From the NCBI GenBank assembly GCA_035582835.1, contig JAYKAV010002972.1:445010-509009 (forward strand): 64,000 bases of DNA. The letters run 5' to 3'. Shown one piece after another: positions 1-12,913 of this stretch. Position numbers and translations under genes: made by a program. Below the pieces are notes generated by a model, which was not told the DNA's origin, searched no databases, and was given only the letters and a program-made list of their open reading frames with translations. The DNA is from Phoebastria nigripes. Lineage: Eukaryota; Chordata; Aves; Procellariiformes; Diomedeidae. Positions within the stretch are counted from its first letter, which is position 1, and each line of letters begins with the position of its first letter.

Positions 1-165
1 AAGAAGAATGTTGATAACACACTGATGTTTTAGTTGTTGCTAAGTAGTGTTTACACTAGTCAAGGACTTTTCAGCTTCCCATGCTCTGCCAGGTGCACAA
101 AAAGGTGGGAGGGAGAATAGTCAGGACAGCTAACCCAACTGACCAACAGGGTATTCCATACCATA

Positions 166-173
166 TGACGTCA
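166..173. promoter_or_regulatory. CRE-like palindrome in LTR
   Basis: A perfect TGACGTCA octamer, the consensus site for CREB/ATF factors, lies in the U3-like part of the LTR fragment, about 15 bases before a weak TATA-like motif. Its arrangement suggests part of the original viral promoter; present activity is unknown. Confidence 0.5.
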
Positions 174-293
174 TGCTCAGTACATAAACTGGGGGTTGGT
201 TGGGGAGGGGGATCGCTGCTCGGGGACAGGCTGGGCATTGGTCGGCGGGTGGTGAGCAATTGCATTGTGCATCACTCATTTTGTATATTCTAC

Positions 294-294
<1 letters not shown>

Positions 295-345
<51 letters not shown>
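295..345. repeat. (ATT)n microsatellite
   Basis: About 17 uninterrupted ATT triplets lie inside the LTR fragment. Open frames across it give poly-Tyr or poly-Ile runs that are artefacts of the repeat. Confidence 0.98.
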
Positions 346-2471
346 TTCCCTTCCTTTTATGTTCTATTAAACTGTATTTATCTCAATCCACAAATTTTAC
401 TTTTTTTCCAGTTCTCTCCCCCATCCCACTGTGGAGGGAGGAGTGAGAGAGTGGCTGTGTGGTGTTTGACTGCCTGCCGGGCTAAACCACAACAGTCCCT
501 TTGTGAACCAAAGCCTACTGGCCTGCAACCATTTAGGAGGACCTGGTAACGGATTATCCTCAGGTTACTCTTTTAATTCTAGACATTAATTGTAATAATA
601 CTAAGTAAAAAACAACCCCCCCGAAAAAAACCCAAAACACCTTCAAAACCAGATAACAGCTTTATTTTAAGTTCAGATTTTTTCTTAAAAATGCTTTGAT
701 TAATTATTTGGGGATCACAAATCATTTGTTTATCAATGAATAAAACATAATATCTACTGAAATAATATTAAATGTTGTTGGCTCCTTGTAAAGTTTTCCA
801 ATGTGCCTTTTCCTGAACATATTACAAAATTGCATGAAGTCTCCCAATAGTAACAGTTGTCCCTGAATAGCAAAAGCACCTCTGTAATAAAGACATCTTC
901 CAAATATTTAATGATAGATAATGTGTTGTGAACAGGAGACAAAATCTAAATAATCACTCTAGAGAAAAACTGCTGTCACTGAGGTTGAAGCTAAAATGTC
1001 TGCCAAAATCCTGTTAAACATGGAACTAAATATAATGTGGTAACTATCTGGGAAGCGTAACCCTGGTATTCAACTTTTTCATCATTTAATACTCCCACTA
1101 AAGGATAAAGAGAAACATGCCTTGTGTGTGCTAATTCATAAATTCAGTGGAAAGACCATCTCCTTGTTGGAGATAGAGCATGAGCCATCTGTGGTGATTG
1201 GGGAGATCCCTGTGAGTTTGAACTGTTCTGGGTTGCAGANTAGAAGGCATCATAGTCAGTGCTTTTGTCCTTCAGATTACAGCTAGATTGCCTGGGCATC
1301 CATTTGCATCCTTTTTCTATATTAGGAAATAAAGCTTCTTATTAAACATAACATACTTTTTCAGGGAAAAATGTTTAATTTAGGTTTTATTAGGGTGGTG
1401 CATACTCTCCTTATGAAAACAAACAAAATTAAACCAAACCCCAATATTTCATCATAAATCAAGACTGGTTAACTAACAAGAAGTTAACACCAGATGAGGT
1501 AAGTGATCATTAGAAGTAAATTAAAAGCCATGTTCAAAGAAAGGAAAATACTTTGGAGAAATTGAAGAAACTAGATAGGGTGGAATATGACAAAAACTTC
1601 TTTAGTCAGCACTACTCTCACAAAATTTTGAGCTGTTGCTAACCCATTTATCCAAGTTGCAAGAACAATTCACCACTTTTATCACTGCCCATCCTTGAAG
1701 GACTGACGTAAAAGTACCGAAGAGAAGAAGAAAGGGAATGTTACAGCTGGTGTCGGACTGAAGAAAACCAGCAATATTAACCGTAAAAACCTAATAATAC
1801 TAAATTTTTCCCACTCCTAACTTTAGTCCAAACTTGAGAAACAGTGTACATGGTAAATTCATGGACTATTTATTTAACTTTATTGTATTCCTAATAGAGT
1901 TTGTAATTCTCTAAACAGTAGGCATGATGGTTCTGCAAACTGTCGAAAACCTGAATAATGCAGTAAGTAGCTCTGACAACTTGAACAGAATTTTAATTTG
2001 GCTTTTGATATTCTTGCTGCCAGCACATGAATATAATTTCCTCCCACAATTCCTTAAGAAAAGTGTAAGACAAGATGACCTCCTTATTTCTCTTCTGCTG
2101 CTCTGTAGCAATGACTCACTGCTGTAATTAGTAAGTTTGACATTACTGCAACTCCTTGCCCATTTTCCTGTTGAGACATGTGAAATGTGCCAGCCAACAA
2201 AATATTAATTCAATATATCCAGAGTAAGAACACATATCTTCCAATTTTAAAGATAAAATGGTAATATAAAATACAACAATAAATGGAAATGGTCAGTTTT
2301 TCTTTAGAATTGTTTCAGTACAGCCTGTCTATGGGACAACAAACACTACATGGTAGAGAGATCCTTCCCTGGGACTGCACACTGTTAACGAAAAAGCTTG
2401 TTTTCTCTCTGAAGAGCTCGTGTTAATTTTAGCTTGTGTTTGAGTCATGCACACCTGACAGGTCAAAGGAG

Positions 2472-2510
2472 AAAAATATGTTTATTCTGGACAGTGAACA
2501 AGCAAACATA
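2472..2510 (+). repeat. 39-bp exact direct repeat, copy 1
   Basis: The 39 bases beginning AAAAATATGTTTATTCTGGA and ending AAGCAAACATA recur exactly at 2816-2854, 344 bases downstream. Flanks on both sides are unrelated, so it is a small dispersed duplication and not part of a longer tandem copy. Confidence 0.95.
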
Positions 2511-2815
2511 ACCTAGCCATGAATAAGAAACACAGCTACACGTTACAGCAAACTATACAATAGTCTAGTGAGCCTTGCTGTGGTACTGAATGTGAATTTA
2601 TACAAATAATACAACAAATTTGCTTTTTCTATATTAAATTTTTTTAATAATTGACTAAAGAGCTGTACTCATTGGGAACAGGTATACTGAGCAGGCATAA
2701 TTAAAAGACATCCAGATTTACTGTCAGAGAAATTTTTCCTACCATAAGGCAAATGGCCTGTCATACCACTGTATGCAGACAAATGGTGCTTTGTCACAGC
2801 TTACAAAAAATGTTT

Positions 2816-2854
2816 AAAAATATGTTTATTCTGGACAGTGAACAAGCAAACATA
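2816..2854 (+). repeat. 39-bp exact direct repeat, copy 2
   Basis: Exact second copy of the sequence at 2472-2510. The 305 bases between the copies show no recognised mobile element. Confidence 0.95.
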
Positions 2855-3251
2855 TGCTTCTACTACTTGAAATACATTCTACAGAAGCCACAGAAACAGT
2901 CACTGCGGCAGTGTGAGCTGCTAGGTTTGCAGCTGATGTCAGTAACATAGTGGTGACGGAGAGGAAACATACAGCAACACTGGTTTTTACTGCTAACAGG
3001 GACAGAAACATATTTAAAGGCTACTATCACAATGATGTGTTGAACAGAAATAATTCCCTCTATTCTCTCACAAAACACAGCACAGAAGAGATACATTAAT
3101 CTGATACTACCATTTTCTTTGAAAACTGTAACAATACTTATTAAAATAAAATCACCCACAAATTTTTTTTCTCATGGAAATCTGAAATGAAATTTTCCAG
3201 TTATTAGATTTATTACTTCTTTATTAATGAAAAGTTAAAATATTGCTACAG

Positions 3252-3272
3252 AAAAAAAAAAAAAAAAAAAAA
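3252..3272. repeat. Poly(A) run (21 bases)
   Basis: An uninterrupted A homopolymer in intron 7 with no element recognised next to it. Confidence 0.95.
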
Positions 3273-6200
3273 TCTCACTATCCCACCAGCTATATAAATG
3301 CTGAGATTTCCTTTTGCTACCGAAATGACCACTTTTGTCCTGATTCATGGCTGTATAATACATAATATGTTAATTTAGAAAGTATAGGGGCTGTATTAAT
3401 TTCAAACTTGAAATAACTAGAGATGATCAATGTTTTAGACAGACATATAAACACTGAACATATACTAAGATGATAATGCAAATTGTTTTGATAGCATTGA
3501 AGATGGATGAACTTCTTAAAAAATAAAATACAAAATTAGAACTTATCTGAACATTTGCCCAGGACACATGCAAAGCCAAGGTTAGAGAAATTTGGTTAAC
3601 TTAAAATGTAACTTAAAATGTAAAAATACTTTTCTCCCTACTCAACCACACTTCCTGGGTTTGGCTGAAGCCAACAGCAGAAACGCCAAAACTGATTCTC
3701 AAGGGATTTTTCAGCACAGAAATACAGGGACCCTCCAGAGAAACTCATATTTTAAAAGTTTCTAAGGTTTATATAAGTAATCAGACCTTCTGCTGCTTAT
3801 CTTTACTGAATTGCTGAACCTTGTGATGTTTGTGTATTTTTATTTAAGGATCTGTTTTACAGACATTGAAGCTAGTGGAAAAGTTCAGTGAACATTGGTT
3901 TGAAATTTTATTTATCTGTAAATTGATTAATCCTGTCTGAAAATCCAGTAAAAGAGACTCACACTCCAGTAAAATTTAATCTTAATAATTCTTCCAAAAT
4001 ATGCTTGAAGTTCCAAAAGTCTCATAAATATATTTTGTGAAATCCATGCAGATATATTGTAACAGTTGATTCCGTAAATCTATGCTTTAGTTGTACTGAG
4101 GGTGACATTAATTACCCACTGTCATCCACATAGGTTGTACATTATCCTAATTAACTGTTTTAGATAAAATAGAAATGGAAAACTTCATGTATCAGCATGC
4201 TGTTAGTGCTAACTTTTACTCTGATGACTACTGTAGAGATACTAGCTTCTTGTTACCCCGTAGTGTCATTGAAAAATATCATTTACAGGCCAGAGTAAAA
4301 TATTTATCACACATTTTACTTAATTGAAAGTAATTAATCATAAGTAACCGTAAAAGTTACAAATATCATAGATAGACCTATGTTACAAATTTATATAAAT
4401 CTTACTGAGATATGCTGGTGTTTGGAAATTAATGTGTTTAAACAGTATATAATCAATGTGGTTTCGGGGGGTATCAGAGTTTTGATTTGGGTTTTTTGTG
4501 GGGTTTTTGGTTGTTTTTTTTCTTTGTAAAGAATGTGCTGGAATTATGGCTGAAATTAGCTACAGTTGTGCTATAAGAAGATTAAGTACCACAAGTCCAT
4601 CTCTACTGTTGAATTATGCCGATTAAAACTTTACTATGTTGTATGTTATTTTTTGCAATTAGAAGAAATCTGTGAAGATGCCATTTAAATGTGTCATTTC
4701 TTTTCCATTTACAGACATGCAAAAGAGAATATAGCTAATTACATTTTCTTTTTTCCCCAGTATTTGCCTGAAGCTATGATATCAGTAAAACCTGTTTAAG
4801 GATGCCTGTTAATAATTCATAAATATCCTTTTACAAAATAGAGTTTAAAAGTCCTAAAACCCTAACATTTTCAGAAAAATATGCATTATCTGTGCACTTA
4901 GCAATTATATATTCTCACTATCTTCAGATTCACTGGAATAACAAACTACTATGCTTATTACAAGAAAATTCAGAGGTTTATTCATACGTAAGCTTTTTCT
5001 CATTAGAAAGTCACTGTCAATGAACGGGATGAGTTTTGTACATGCCTAATTCTTGAGGTTCCATAGATTATATATGTATTTTATTTTATTTTATTTTTTA
5101 AATTAACGAACAATATAAGTAACTTTCTAAGTGGAAATACCTTTTTATTTTACCTGGATACTGGACCCTCGCTGCTTTCTTAATTGTGGAGGTTCAATTA
5201 AATGTTTGTACAGCTTAGCAGAAAACTGCAGTCTACCTGAAACAAGTCACTATCCCAAGGATTCAGACTACCTTTCAGAGCAGAAATTGATGTGCTATTT
5301 TAATTGATATTGGCCCCTTCCTTAATATTAGACTGTTTCTCTAAAGTTCCATGGTCACGATAAGATCTCAGGTTACAAATCAGGCAGTGAGATAACTAAC
5401 CCTTAAGCAGGCCTGCCCTGGAGGAAAAACTGATCAGGAGTAGTATATAGTACCACAAACTATTCAGTTTGCTATGAGAGCAAGTGGTAAGAATCAGATA
5501 AGAGAGAAGCAGAAAAATAAGAGCAAAACCAAGGACCAGCACTGAGACGATGTCTTTAGATTCCAAATATTTTGTATAAAACAAAATGGGACAATGTCCT
5601 TGAAATAACCTGTACCAAAAACGTCACTGAGGCTGAAGTACCTCCTATAAGGACACAGCTTTTGTGATTCACTTTATGGAAACATTTCCACTTCCACACA
5701 GTGAAAGTAAAATGCTGTCATTCTGTTCAAGAATCATGCCTGCTTCACACAGGCTTATATTGCTTGAAGTTGTGTGTAATGGCTAAGGCTTTTGGCTAAA
5801 AAAGCAGTGTGAGGCACACTAGCTCACAGAATTCCTGACTTGAAATATGAGTACTGAACTTTCTTTGTTTTTCTCAAATTTAATGTTGAATGAGGTGTAA
5901 CCTGTAATCACCATTAAGAAATTATTTAAATACTGAATTGGACATAACATCTAGATTGGATAACCTTTTTCCCCATGTTTCCACTGGCACAATAGTTAAT
6001 TGAAACTGTGTAAGGTATCTTTAAAATGTCTATGGAGGTTTTTTTTTATCCTTGTGAAGAGCTTGAATGTAAGGAAATGAATCATTATTGATAGAAGTGG
6101 AAATAGTCTGCAATTAATTTTTCATCAATTTTTTTGAGTGTTTATACTTTATTCTGTGCTAGCAGTACAATCTTCTTTTACAATTGTGCTCCTTTGGGCA

Positions 6201-6763
6201 TTTGCAGATTCTGTTTTTGAATTTTTTCCAGTGTTAATGACCTAATGACCCTCTCAAATCATACTACAGCATTGCTATAATGTGGCTGGAATGGAATGAG
6301 TTTGCAGCTGCCAACAGACTACGATTTAAAGAAATAACTTAATGAATAACACATTAAAATAAATATTTTGGGTTCTGCATGAGATTTTCAAGATTTATGA
6401 TGGGATTCGTGTCAAGAGATGTGTGCTTCCTGCTGGGTGAATCCCTGAGGAAAATGCAGGGATGTTTTGGGGGCATATTATTTTCAAAGCAAAATATTAA
6501 TCAGGATTTCCATTCACTTACCTATGTTTGAACCTGTTCAGTCCTGATGAATAAGCCAGTTCACAATTTATGAATTTCTACTAATTAGATTAATGGGCTT
6601 AATCTGGTGTCTGTGTGCTCAGACTCATGACATCAGTAAACAGTAAAGGATGTTGAAGAATCACTTTGTGGAGATGACAGGAAATGCAATCATTTCCAAA
6701 CATGGAAACAATATAAGGTAGTATTAACGACAACGTAATTGTCATGATCTCTTTCTGACTATC

Positions 6764-6785
6764 TTTTTTTTTTTTTTTTTTTTTT
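6764..6785. repeat. Poly(T) run (22 bases)
   Basis: An uninterrupted T homopolymer in intron 7. No retroposed gene copy was recognised beside it. Confidence 0.95.
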
Positions 6786-9109
6786 ACATTTTTATGTCAT
6801 CTTATAATGTGTGGAATGGCGATGAAACACGTGTGCCTTGAACTTCAGTGAGAGCTCTGGTGGCCCTGCCTCAGCAAAGTACTTAGTATGTGCTTAAAAT
6901 AAAAAGAAATTGCCTAAGTGCATTGCTGAATGAGGGCCTAAGTACACTTCAAAAAAAAAATTAAAAAATGAGAGGAGGGGAAAGAGAAGAGAAACGAAAG
7001 GCTTCTCTTATTCATACAGTATCATTCACACCAGCAATATGACAATTAATTTTTTGATTAAAGGTTTATGATATTGAAACAAAAGACTTATATACTCAAG
7101 CTTGTCCCACCTCCAGCCTGAATAATATGCAGCAGTCTGGCTTGATCCCTTTGCTCATTAGTGGCTGTATTGTACAACATGCTACACTCATCCTCTGGCC
7201 TTTATCTCCATTATCACACAAAGGTTAGGCTTTCATTATAAGGGCAAGTATCTAGAAAAAGGTAACAAATGTAAAAAAAAAATTAAAAGTGACTGATGCA
7301 CAGAGAGTTTCTGTGAAATGTTTATAGTTATTTGAAAAATAAATATTGGCTTCACTGTTTGCTTGGTTTTCTTAATGCAAAATTAAGTTTAAAAAATGCC
7401 AAAATGAGTTATGTGGCACTAAGACCCCTGTAGAAAAATATAAACAGACTGTTAAAACATATTTCAACTCCCTTGGCGTCATTTGTGGCCAATAAACAGT
7501 CATATATGAGTGAAAGGTTCACTGACTGTCACCCATTTATGATCCAAGTTCTTTGCTGGTGCCACACTGACCAGGCTAACAGGGATCAGCATGTCTTACA
7601 TGCTTTTTTCCCCCTAAAAACCCGGGTCATGACCTTATAAGAGCTGTGATTTACAATAGTGACTTCTTTGGTTCAAATGGCATTGAGATTGGTACAAAGA
7701 GGTCTTACTTCAGTGCAACTGAATTATAATGCTAAATAAAAGAAAATAGAACACAAACAGTGCACGTGCACTTGGGTCAAGTGTGGTGAGCTGTTCCAGC
7801 GCTGATTTAAAATTGAAAACACATCAGCCTCTAGTATCTGATGAAACAGAAGATTGGAGACTAGACTCTGTATGGCACCAGGCACTCATTTGTCTTTTTC
7901 TGATCAGGCTTCCATTGTTATTGAGTACCTCCTTCTTCCATGATAATAAAGAAGGTTTATTTAAACTTTGCAGACCAACTAAACAATAAAAAGTGCACTG
8001 CATCAGATACCACAATACTTCTGTGCTCTGATGTTCAAAGTCGTTATCTGTTTGTAGGTTTATGTAAATTAGTAGCTCTTTAGACATGGTGTGTACCTCT
8101 GCTTTGTGCTCTAACTCATCCGCTGCATTGCTGCTGTGGACCAAATGATGAATAATATCACTTTTTATTACCATTACTTTAGAGAGAGACACAGTAAAAT
8201 CCAGTATGTTTCCATTTGATAGGGAAAAAAACCAAAACACAACAACAAAACAACAACAAACTCAAAGATTTATGCAACGAATGACTCTGGAAAAATCTGG
8301 GATGATCCCTCTCCCAAATTCTCTCCAAACCTCACAGGTACACTTGACTTTTTGACTCATGAAAGAAGCGAATTCACAGAAAATATCACACCACTTTGCT
8401 GGTATTATCCTGAAAATATAGTGAATCAGCGCAGAAAGTGTTCTCAGAATCAAGCTCTAGAAACACTTGCCAGTAGAACTGTTAATGATAAAAGGGGGAA
8501 AAAAAAACCCTGGAGTTGGTTGGCTGGGCAGTTGGTAACAGACTTCAGAGACTTTAACCACGAATTTACTAGATTAAATAAGGGTCACTCTAAGAATTTC
8601 TGCATGTTTTTTTGCAGGCAGATGAAAGCTTGCTCTTTCAGGTCTCTGAGCAGACATGAGCTCATTCTGCCTACACTCCATCCTGGCTGGAAGCTGTACT
8701 GTTGCAATAAGCATGACACTGAGCCTACTCAAGGGCAGGATATATTAGCTTGGGCTTGATGCCACATTGACAGGTCTACCGAGCTTCTGTTTAGCTCAGA
8801 GAGTGGGCAGACAGTCAACAGCTATGTGGGCACAAACAGTGCACATCTCTTTGTTAGAAACTGTACAGAGGGGGCCTCCAGGTCCCATTCTTCTTTGCTT
8901 CTGCATTGTGGAGAATTTAAGTTTGAATTTTTGTCTAACGGTGAAAATTGTGGACATTTTGGAAAAGTTTCCAAGCAGCATTATTTTTTTTATCTGGAGA
9001 TATTGTCACTAATGTTAAATAAATTCATCATAATCTTGTAAACACTTAGTGGGCAAGTTCACTCTGATGGAGATCTTTGTCACCCACAGGAAGAATATAA
9101 TTTTTCAAA

Positions 9110-9349
9110 TTGAAATCAGAGACACATCTCATTCTTTGTATCCACATTTCAACCTTTTCTGGACTGGCATTCAAAAGTGTCAGTTTCTTCAGTTTTGATC
9201 AAGATTATGACAAGAATAATGTCCAGGTTAAATATTTTGAGCTGGACCTGAATTTGGATCCTGAAAATGTACTCCACTTCCCAACATTCACTGACAATAG
9301 TGAGGAGAATGATACAATCATGGCATCTGCATTAAAGAAACTATTCTAG
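9110..9349 (+). other. Unrecognised coding-like open frame, 79 codons
   Basis: A plus-strand frame in intron 7, antisense to ANGPT1. Its second half is acidic and protein-like, from about residue 28 (FSFDQDYDKNNVQVKYFELD) to the stop (ending SALKKLF), and an AG follows a TTCTTC tract just before that part. It has no ATG at the upstream end, no recognised domain and no neighbours. It could be a relic of a retroposed gene or a chance frame. Confidence 0.15.
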
Positions 9350-12300
9350 TACAGAGANATTTTGTAATCCTGAATTTTACTGAGATTTTTTTTTCTCATT
9401 CTGCAGTTTACTTTTGCATTAGTGTCTCACAGTCCTTTACTGTTTGCACCCTTAAACTTATAGATTCATTATGTTGCAATCCTAAATCATCAACATATCA
9501 GTGATTAGCAAACATTATGAAAGTCTAAATGTTCACACTGTGGTGCTGTATCCATCTATAACATTTGACATGTCCTTACACATATCCCTTACACTTCGTA
9601 CACAAATTTTCACTATATTAATCTACATTCTGATAATCATTATAAGTTGTAGAGAGTTTTAACACTTATGATGTTATACAAGAATTAAGTAAATTTAAAC
9701 AGTAAAAAAATGACAAGAATACTCAACTGCTGATTAAGAAAATTATTGTAACATTGAAAATTAGTTAATGTGTTGTTTAGATTTTTATAGAAATAGAGCC
9801 AAATATCACATCACTTATGTCCCTGTGATGGATAGCCTGAATTTAAATGCCAGCTGATCTTGGAGATGTCTGGATATCCTATACACAATAGTTTTGATAT
9901 AAAAAAATTCCTCATGAGTGGGAAATATGCAGAAGTGTCTCAGCTTCAAAAGGTTCTTTTATTCAGGAACTGTTTCATGTCAAAGCCCAGTGGAGATGAA
10001 GAAATGATGTTACTGGTTTCTATACTAAATTCTACACTAATACAAACATCAGCAGGTTTAAGCTCTTTGTAAATGCTTTGACAGAAGTAANTTAAAGAAA
10101 CATAGCTCTTCTTGGTGTTGTTACTGGCAAAAGTGGGAGCTATTACCTTGGGGACAGTGAGGTCCATTCACACCAGGATTTTATAAACTTTGTTAAAATA
10201 CTTGTTTGACATTCTTTCATAATACAAATATGTAGAGGTGGCATAAAGCAACAGAGGCTTAAAGAGAGTAACACTGTGCAAGAAGAATAACAATATAGGT
10301 TACTCATAAAGATAATACCAACAAGATGAGAGTAGTCATTTTACATTGGAGAACCAAAAACATGGCCATTACCTTATAAAAGCCTGTGCAGCTTTCTCTT
10401 AGGTGCCCCGTCATGCTCTGCCTGTCCCTGATAGCTGGGGAATAGCTGGTGAAATCTCCACTGAGCTACAATACGCAACAAGCAAGATCACTACCAAGTT
10501 TCCAAAGATAATTTTCTGCCAATACTTACATGCATTAAAGAGTTCTCTCTGATTTGTGTGCCTGTGCAGTAGCCCTCAGCAGGGATTTCACTGTACTGTT
10601 CTTGCTTTGCATGATATTGTTCTCACACAAGTCTACCAAATTTTTTTTCTGTAGAGATCCTCACCAGGTAATAAGTAGTTGAGCTACCAGTGGTTGTTAC
10701 CGTCCACTTTTCATGTGACAACTTACTGACCTGAGTGGTTACCCACCATGTAGGAGTTTTGGTTTCTATTCACTAAGCAAGAGAAAGGTTTAAAACCACA
10801 AAGCTTCCCTCACAAAGGTGCCATAACCAGCAACGTGTCCCACTGCAAAAAATTTTTCAAGATTCACAGAGCCTTAGAGGGAGTACAAGTGAAGTCTATA
10901 GCAGAATTGTTTGTACGGGGTTCAGAGTTCAGGGATAGTCCTCACTGCTTCATAACATATTTGCATCATTTAATCAAAGCCTATTTAATTCAAAATGAGA
11001 CATAATGCATGGAGCAGGGAATATAATCTCAGAATTCCCTCTTCCATCTCATTGACAAATGACCTGGTACCAACTCATTCACTGAGCAGTGAATTCTTCC
11101 CTGCACAATACCACAGCTTCATCGTCAAGCCTGTTCCCCTACAGCATGGATTGCTGCTTTCTCTTGGGAAGCAGTAACTATGGTCTGGATCCCCTCCGGC
11201 AAATGAATGCATTACCCGGGGTCTTTTGTTTCTTTCTGAGTAAGACAGGATATTGTCTCCTACCTTCAGGCTGTCGGCGGATATAAATGGATGCCTTGCT
11301 ATTTTCAGAATTTCCTAATGGTTAACTCTAGGCAGCTCTCTGCTCTGCGTGTTGCCTGATTGGGCTCCCGTCTGAGGAACTTATCTCTTCCCAGGCATGC
11401 ACAGAGAATTGAGTGTCTCAGCTAGGGTCCTGCAGTCTGTTCCTAGGGCCCAACAGCTTTAATGTTAGCACTGAAAATCTTTATCTCAACTACCTGTAGG
11501 AAACCATGTCTTATTTGTGAATAAGCACTTAAATTCATTAAATCCAGGATGATGTTTAAGTCTAGTAAATTGTTTCAAACCATTTTTTTTTCTTGCCTCA
11601 AGTAATCAGTAGTTTGAATTGATGTGTTTATTTTATTGTAGATAAGCTTTATGGGAAAATAAGATACTTTTGTTCTTACTCATATATTTTCCTTTTCTTA
11701 AAAAATGAATCTAGGAGCCTGGAGGAGGAGATAATGACATGCCCACTATGTCCCATAGCGATAGCTGTGGTGGAACATATTAGAAAACACGGTTCTCTCC
11801 AGCTATGTGGTTGAAAAGCCCTGAAACACCAAAGGAAATAAAAGTGTCTAGAAACATAAGAGCACAACCAAACGTAATTATTGAGTTTCTTATCAATAGC
11901 TTATCAAAAATCCCTGGAAGGTGGGTTCTGCAGGTACATTAAATGAGTATATGGAGAAGAGGTATCCAGTTCTGGTGAAGGAAATATATCAATCTGGAGA
12001 AGGCAATTGAAAATTAACCAGTTGAGGGAAAAGGATAGAGAAAAGCAAGACTGAAAACAGCAACAATTTAGAGATGGCTTGAAAGATCTAATAATGAAAA
12101 TAAACTAATAGATATCTACCTTTTATTTTATTGATGAATAAGTGGATACACAAAAATGGTTAGGTCTTTGTTATATCAGCCATATTCTGAGTAACTCACA
12201 CTGGAGCCTTTGCTTTCCTCCCAGAAAGCAAGGCTGCTGTACAACCAACAGTGTATACCCTTGTAAAGCTTGTATACCAGTACTTTTCTGAAATCTCAAG

Positions 12301-12892
12301 TAAAGAATTTCCCAGAGTTTATGGAACACCTCTGTTGGTTTCCCTCCGTATCCTAGATATTGGTGCATTAAAGAGCTCTAGTGTTATCTGTGACCAAAAT
12401 AAAACACAAAAAGAAATGTTAGGGGCTTTTAATGGTGTTTTTTAACAGATACTGTCTGATAAATTGTATCATTTGTAGGCTGACCTTGCATATATGAATT
12501 GGCATTTGACTTTCTAAAAAAAAGAGCTTTTCATATCACCTGAAATGCAGTTCATGCCTGTGATCAACTGATTTAGAAAGGTGAGGAGGTTTGTGCTCTT
12601 CGAAGTATATTACTGTAACTGAGTATGTAGATACTCTTTATCAAAAGGGTCTGAAGACTAATAGCAGCATTCATTTTACATGGAACTATTTAAGATTAAG
12701 AAGGCTAATGATGAAAACTGCAAATACCTAACTCTTTCAGAGGAAATAATACATCTTCTGTGTATGGAATTATTTGTGCCATGACACACAATGAAACACA
12801 TAATACAATTCCAAATTAAATTTCTCACTTTTAAAGATATTTAAGTTATAAGCTAAGAAAAGTAATTATCAATGTCTTTCTGTCATGTGAAA

Positions 12893-12913
12893 GAGATCTT
12901 CAGTGAAGATCTC
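12893..12913. repeat. Inverted repeat with GAGATCTTC arms
   Basis: Two perfect 9-base arms are separated by three bases in intron 7. A further GATCTCA follows within 20 bases. Probably incidental. Confidence 0.8.

Larger units (their letters stand above)
1..495 (+). mobile_element. Endogenous retrovirus LTR fragment (avian, ERVK-like)
   Basis: The segment has the organisation of the 3' portion of a retroviral LTR. A perfect CRE-like TGACGTCA lies at 166-173, followed by a weak TATA-like motif (ACATAAA) near 182, a G-rich stretch, an ATTAAA polyadenylation signal at 366-371, and a U5-like end with GGCTAAACCACAACAG near 480-495, resembling the end of bird ERVK-type LTRs. An ATT microsatellite (295-345) has expanded inside it. 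No gag, pol or env sequence follows, so it may be a solo LTR. The left end is probably outside the window, so no target-site duplication can be checked. Classification is from recall and needs a repeat-library comparison. Confidence 0.65.

Noticed and set aside
81..549. Frames with poly-Tyr or poly-Ile runs at the left edge
   Set aside because: They are translations of the ATT microsatellite inside an LTR fragment.
7824..8759. Two overlapping-region frames of 138 codons (minus) and 135 codons (plus)
   Set aside because: Neither has a recognisable domain, exon borders or consistent coding composition; most likely chance frames.
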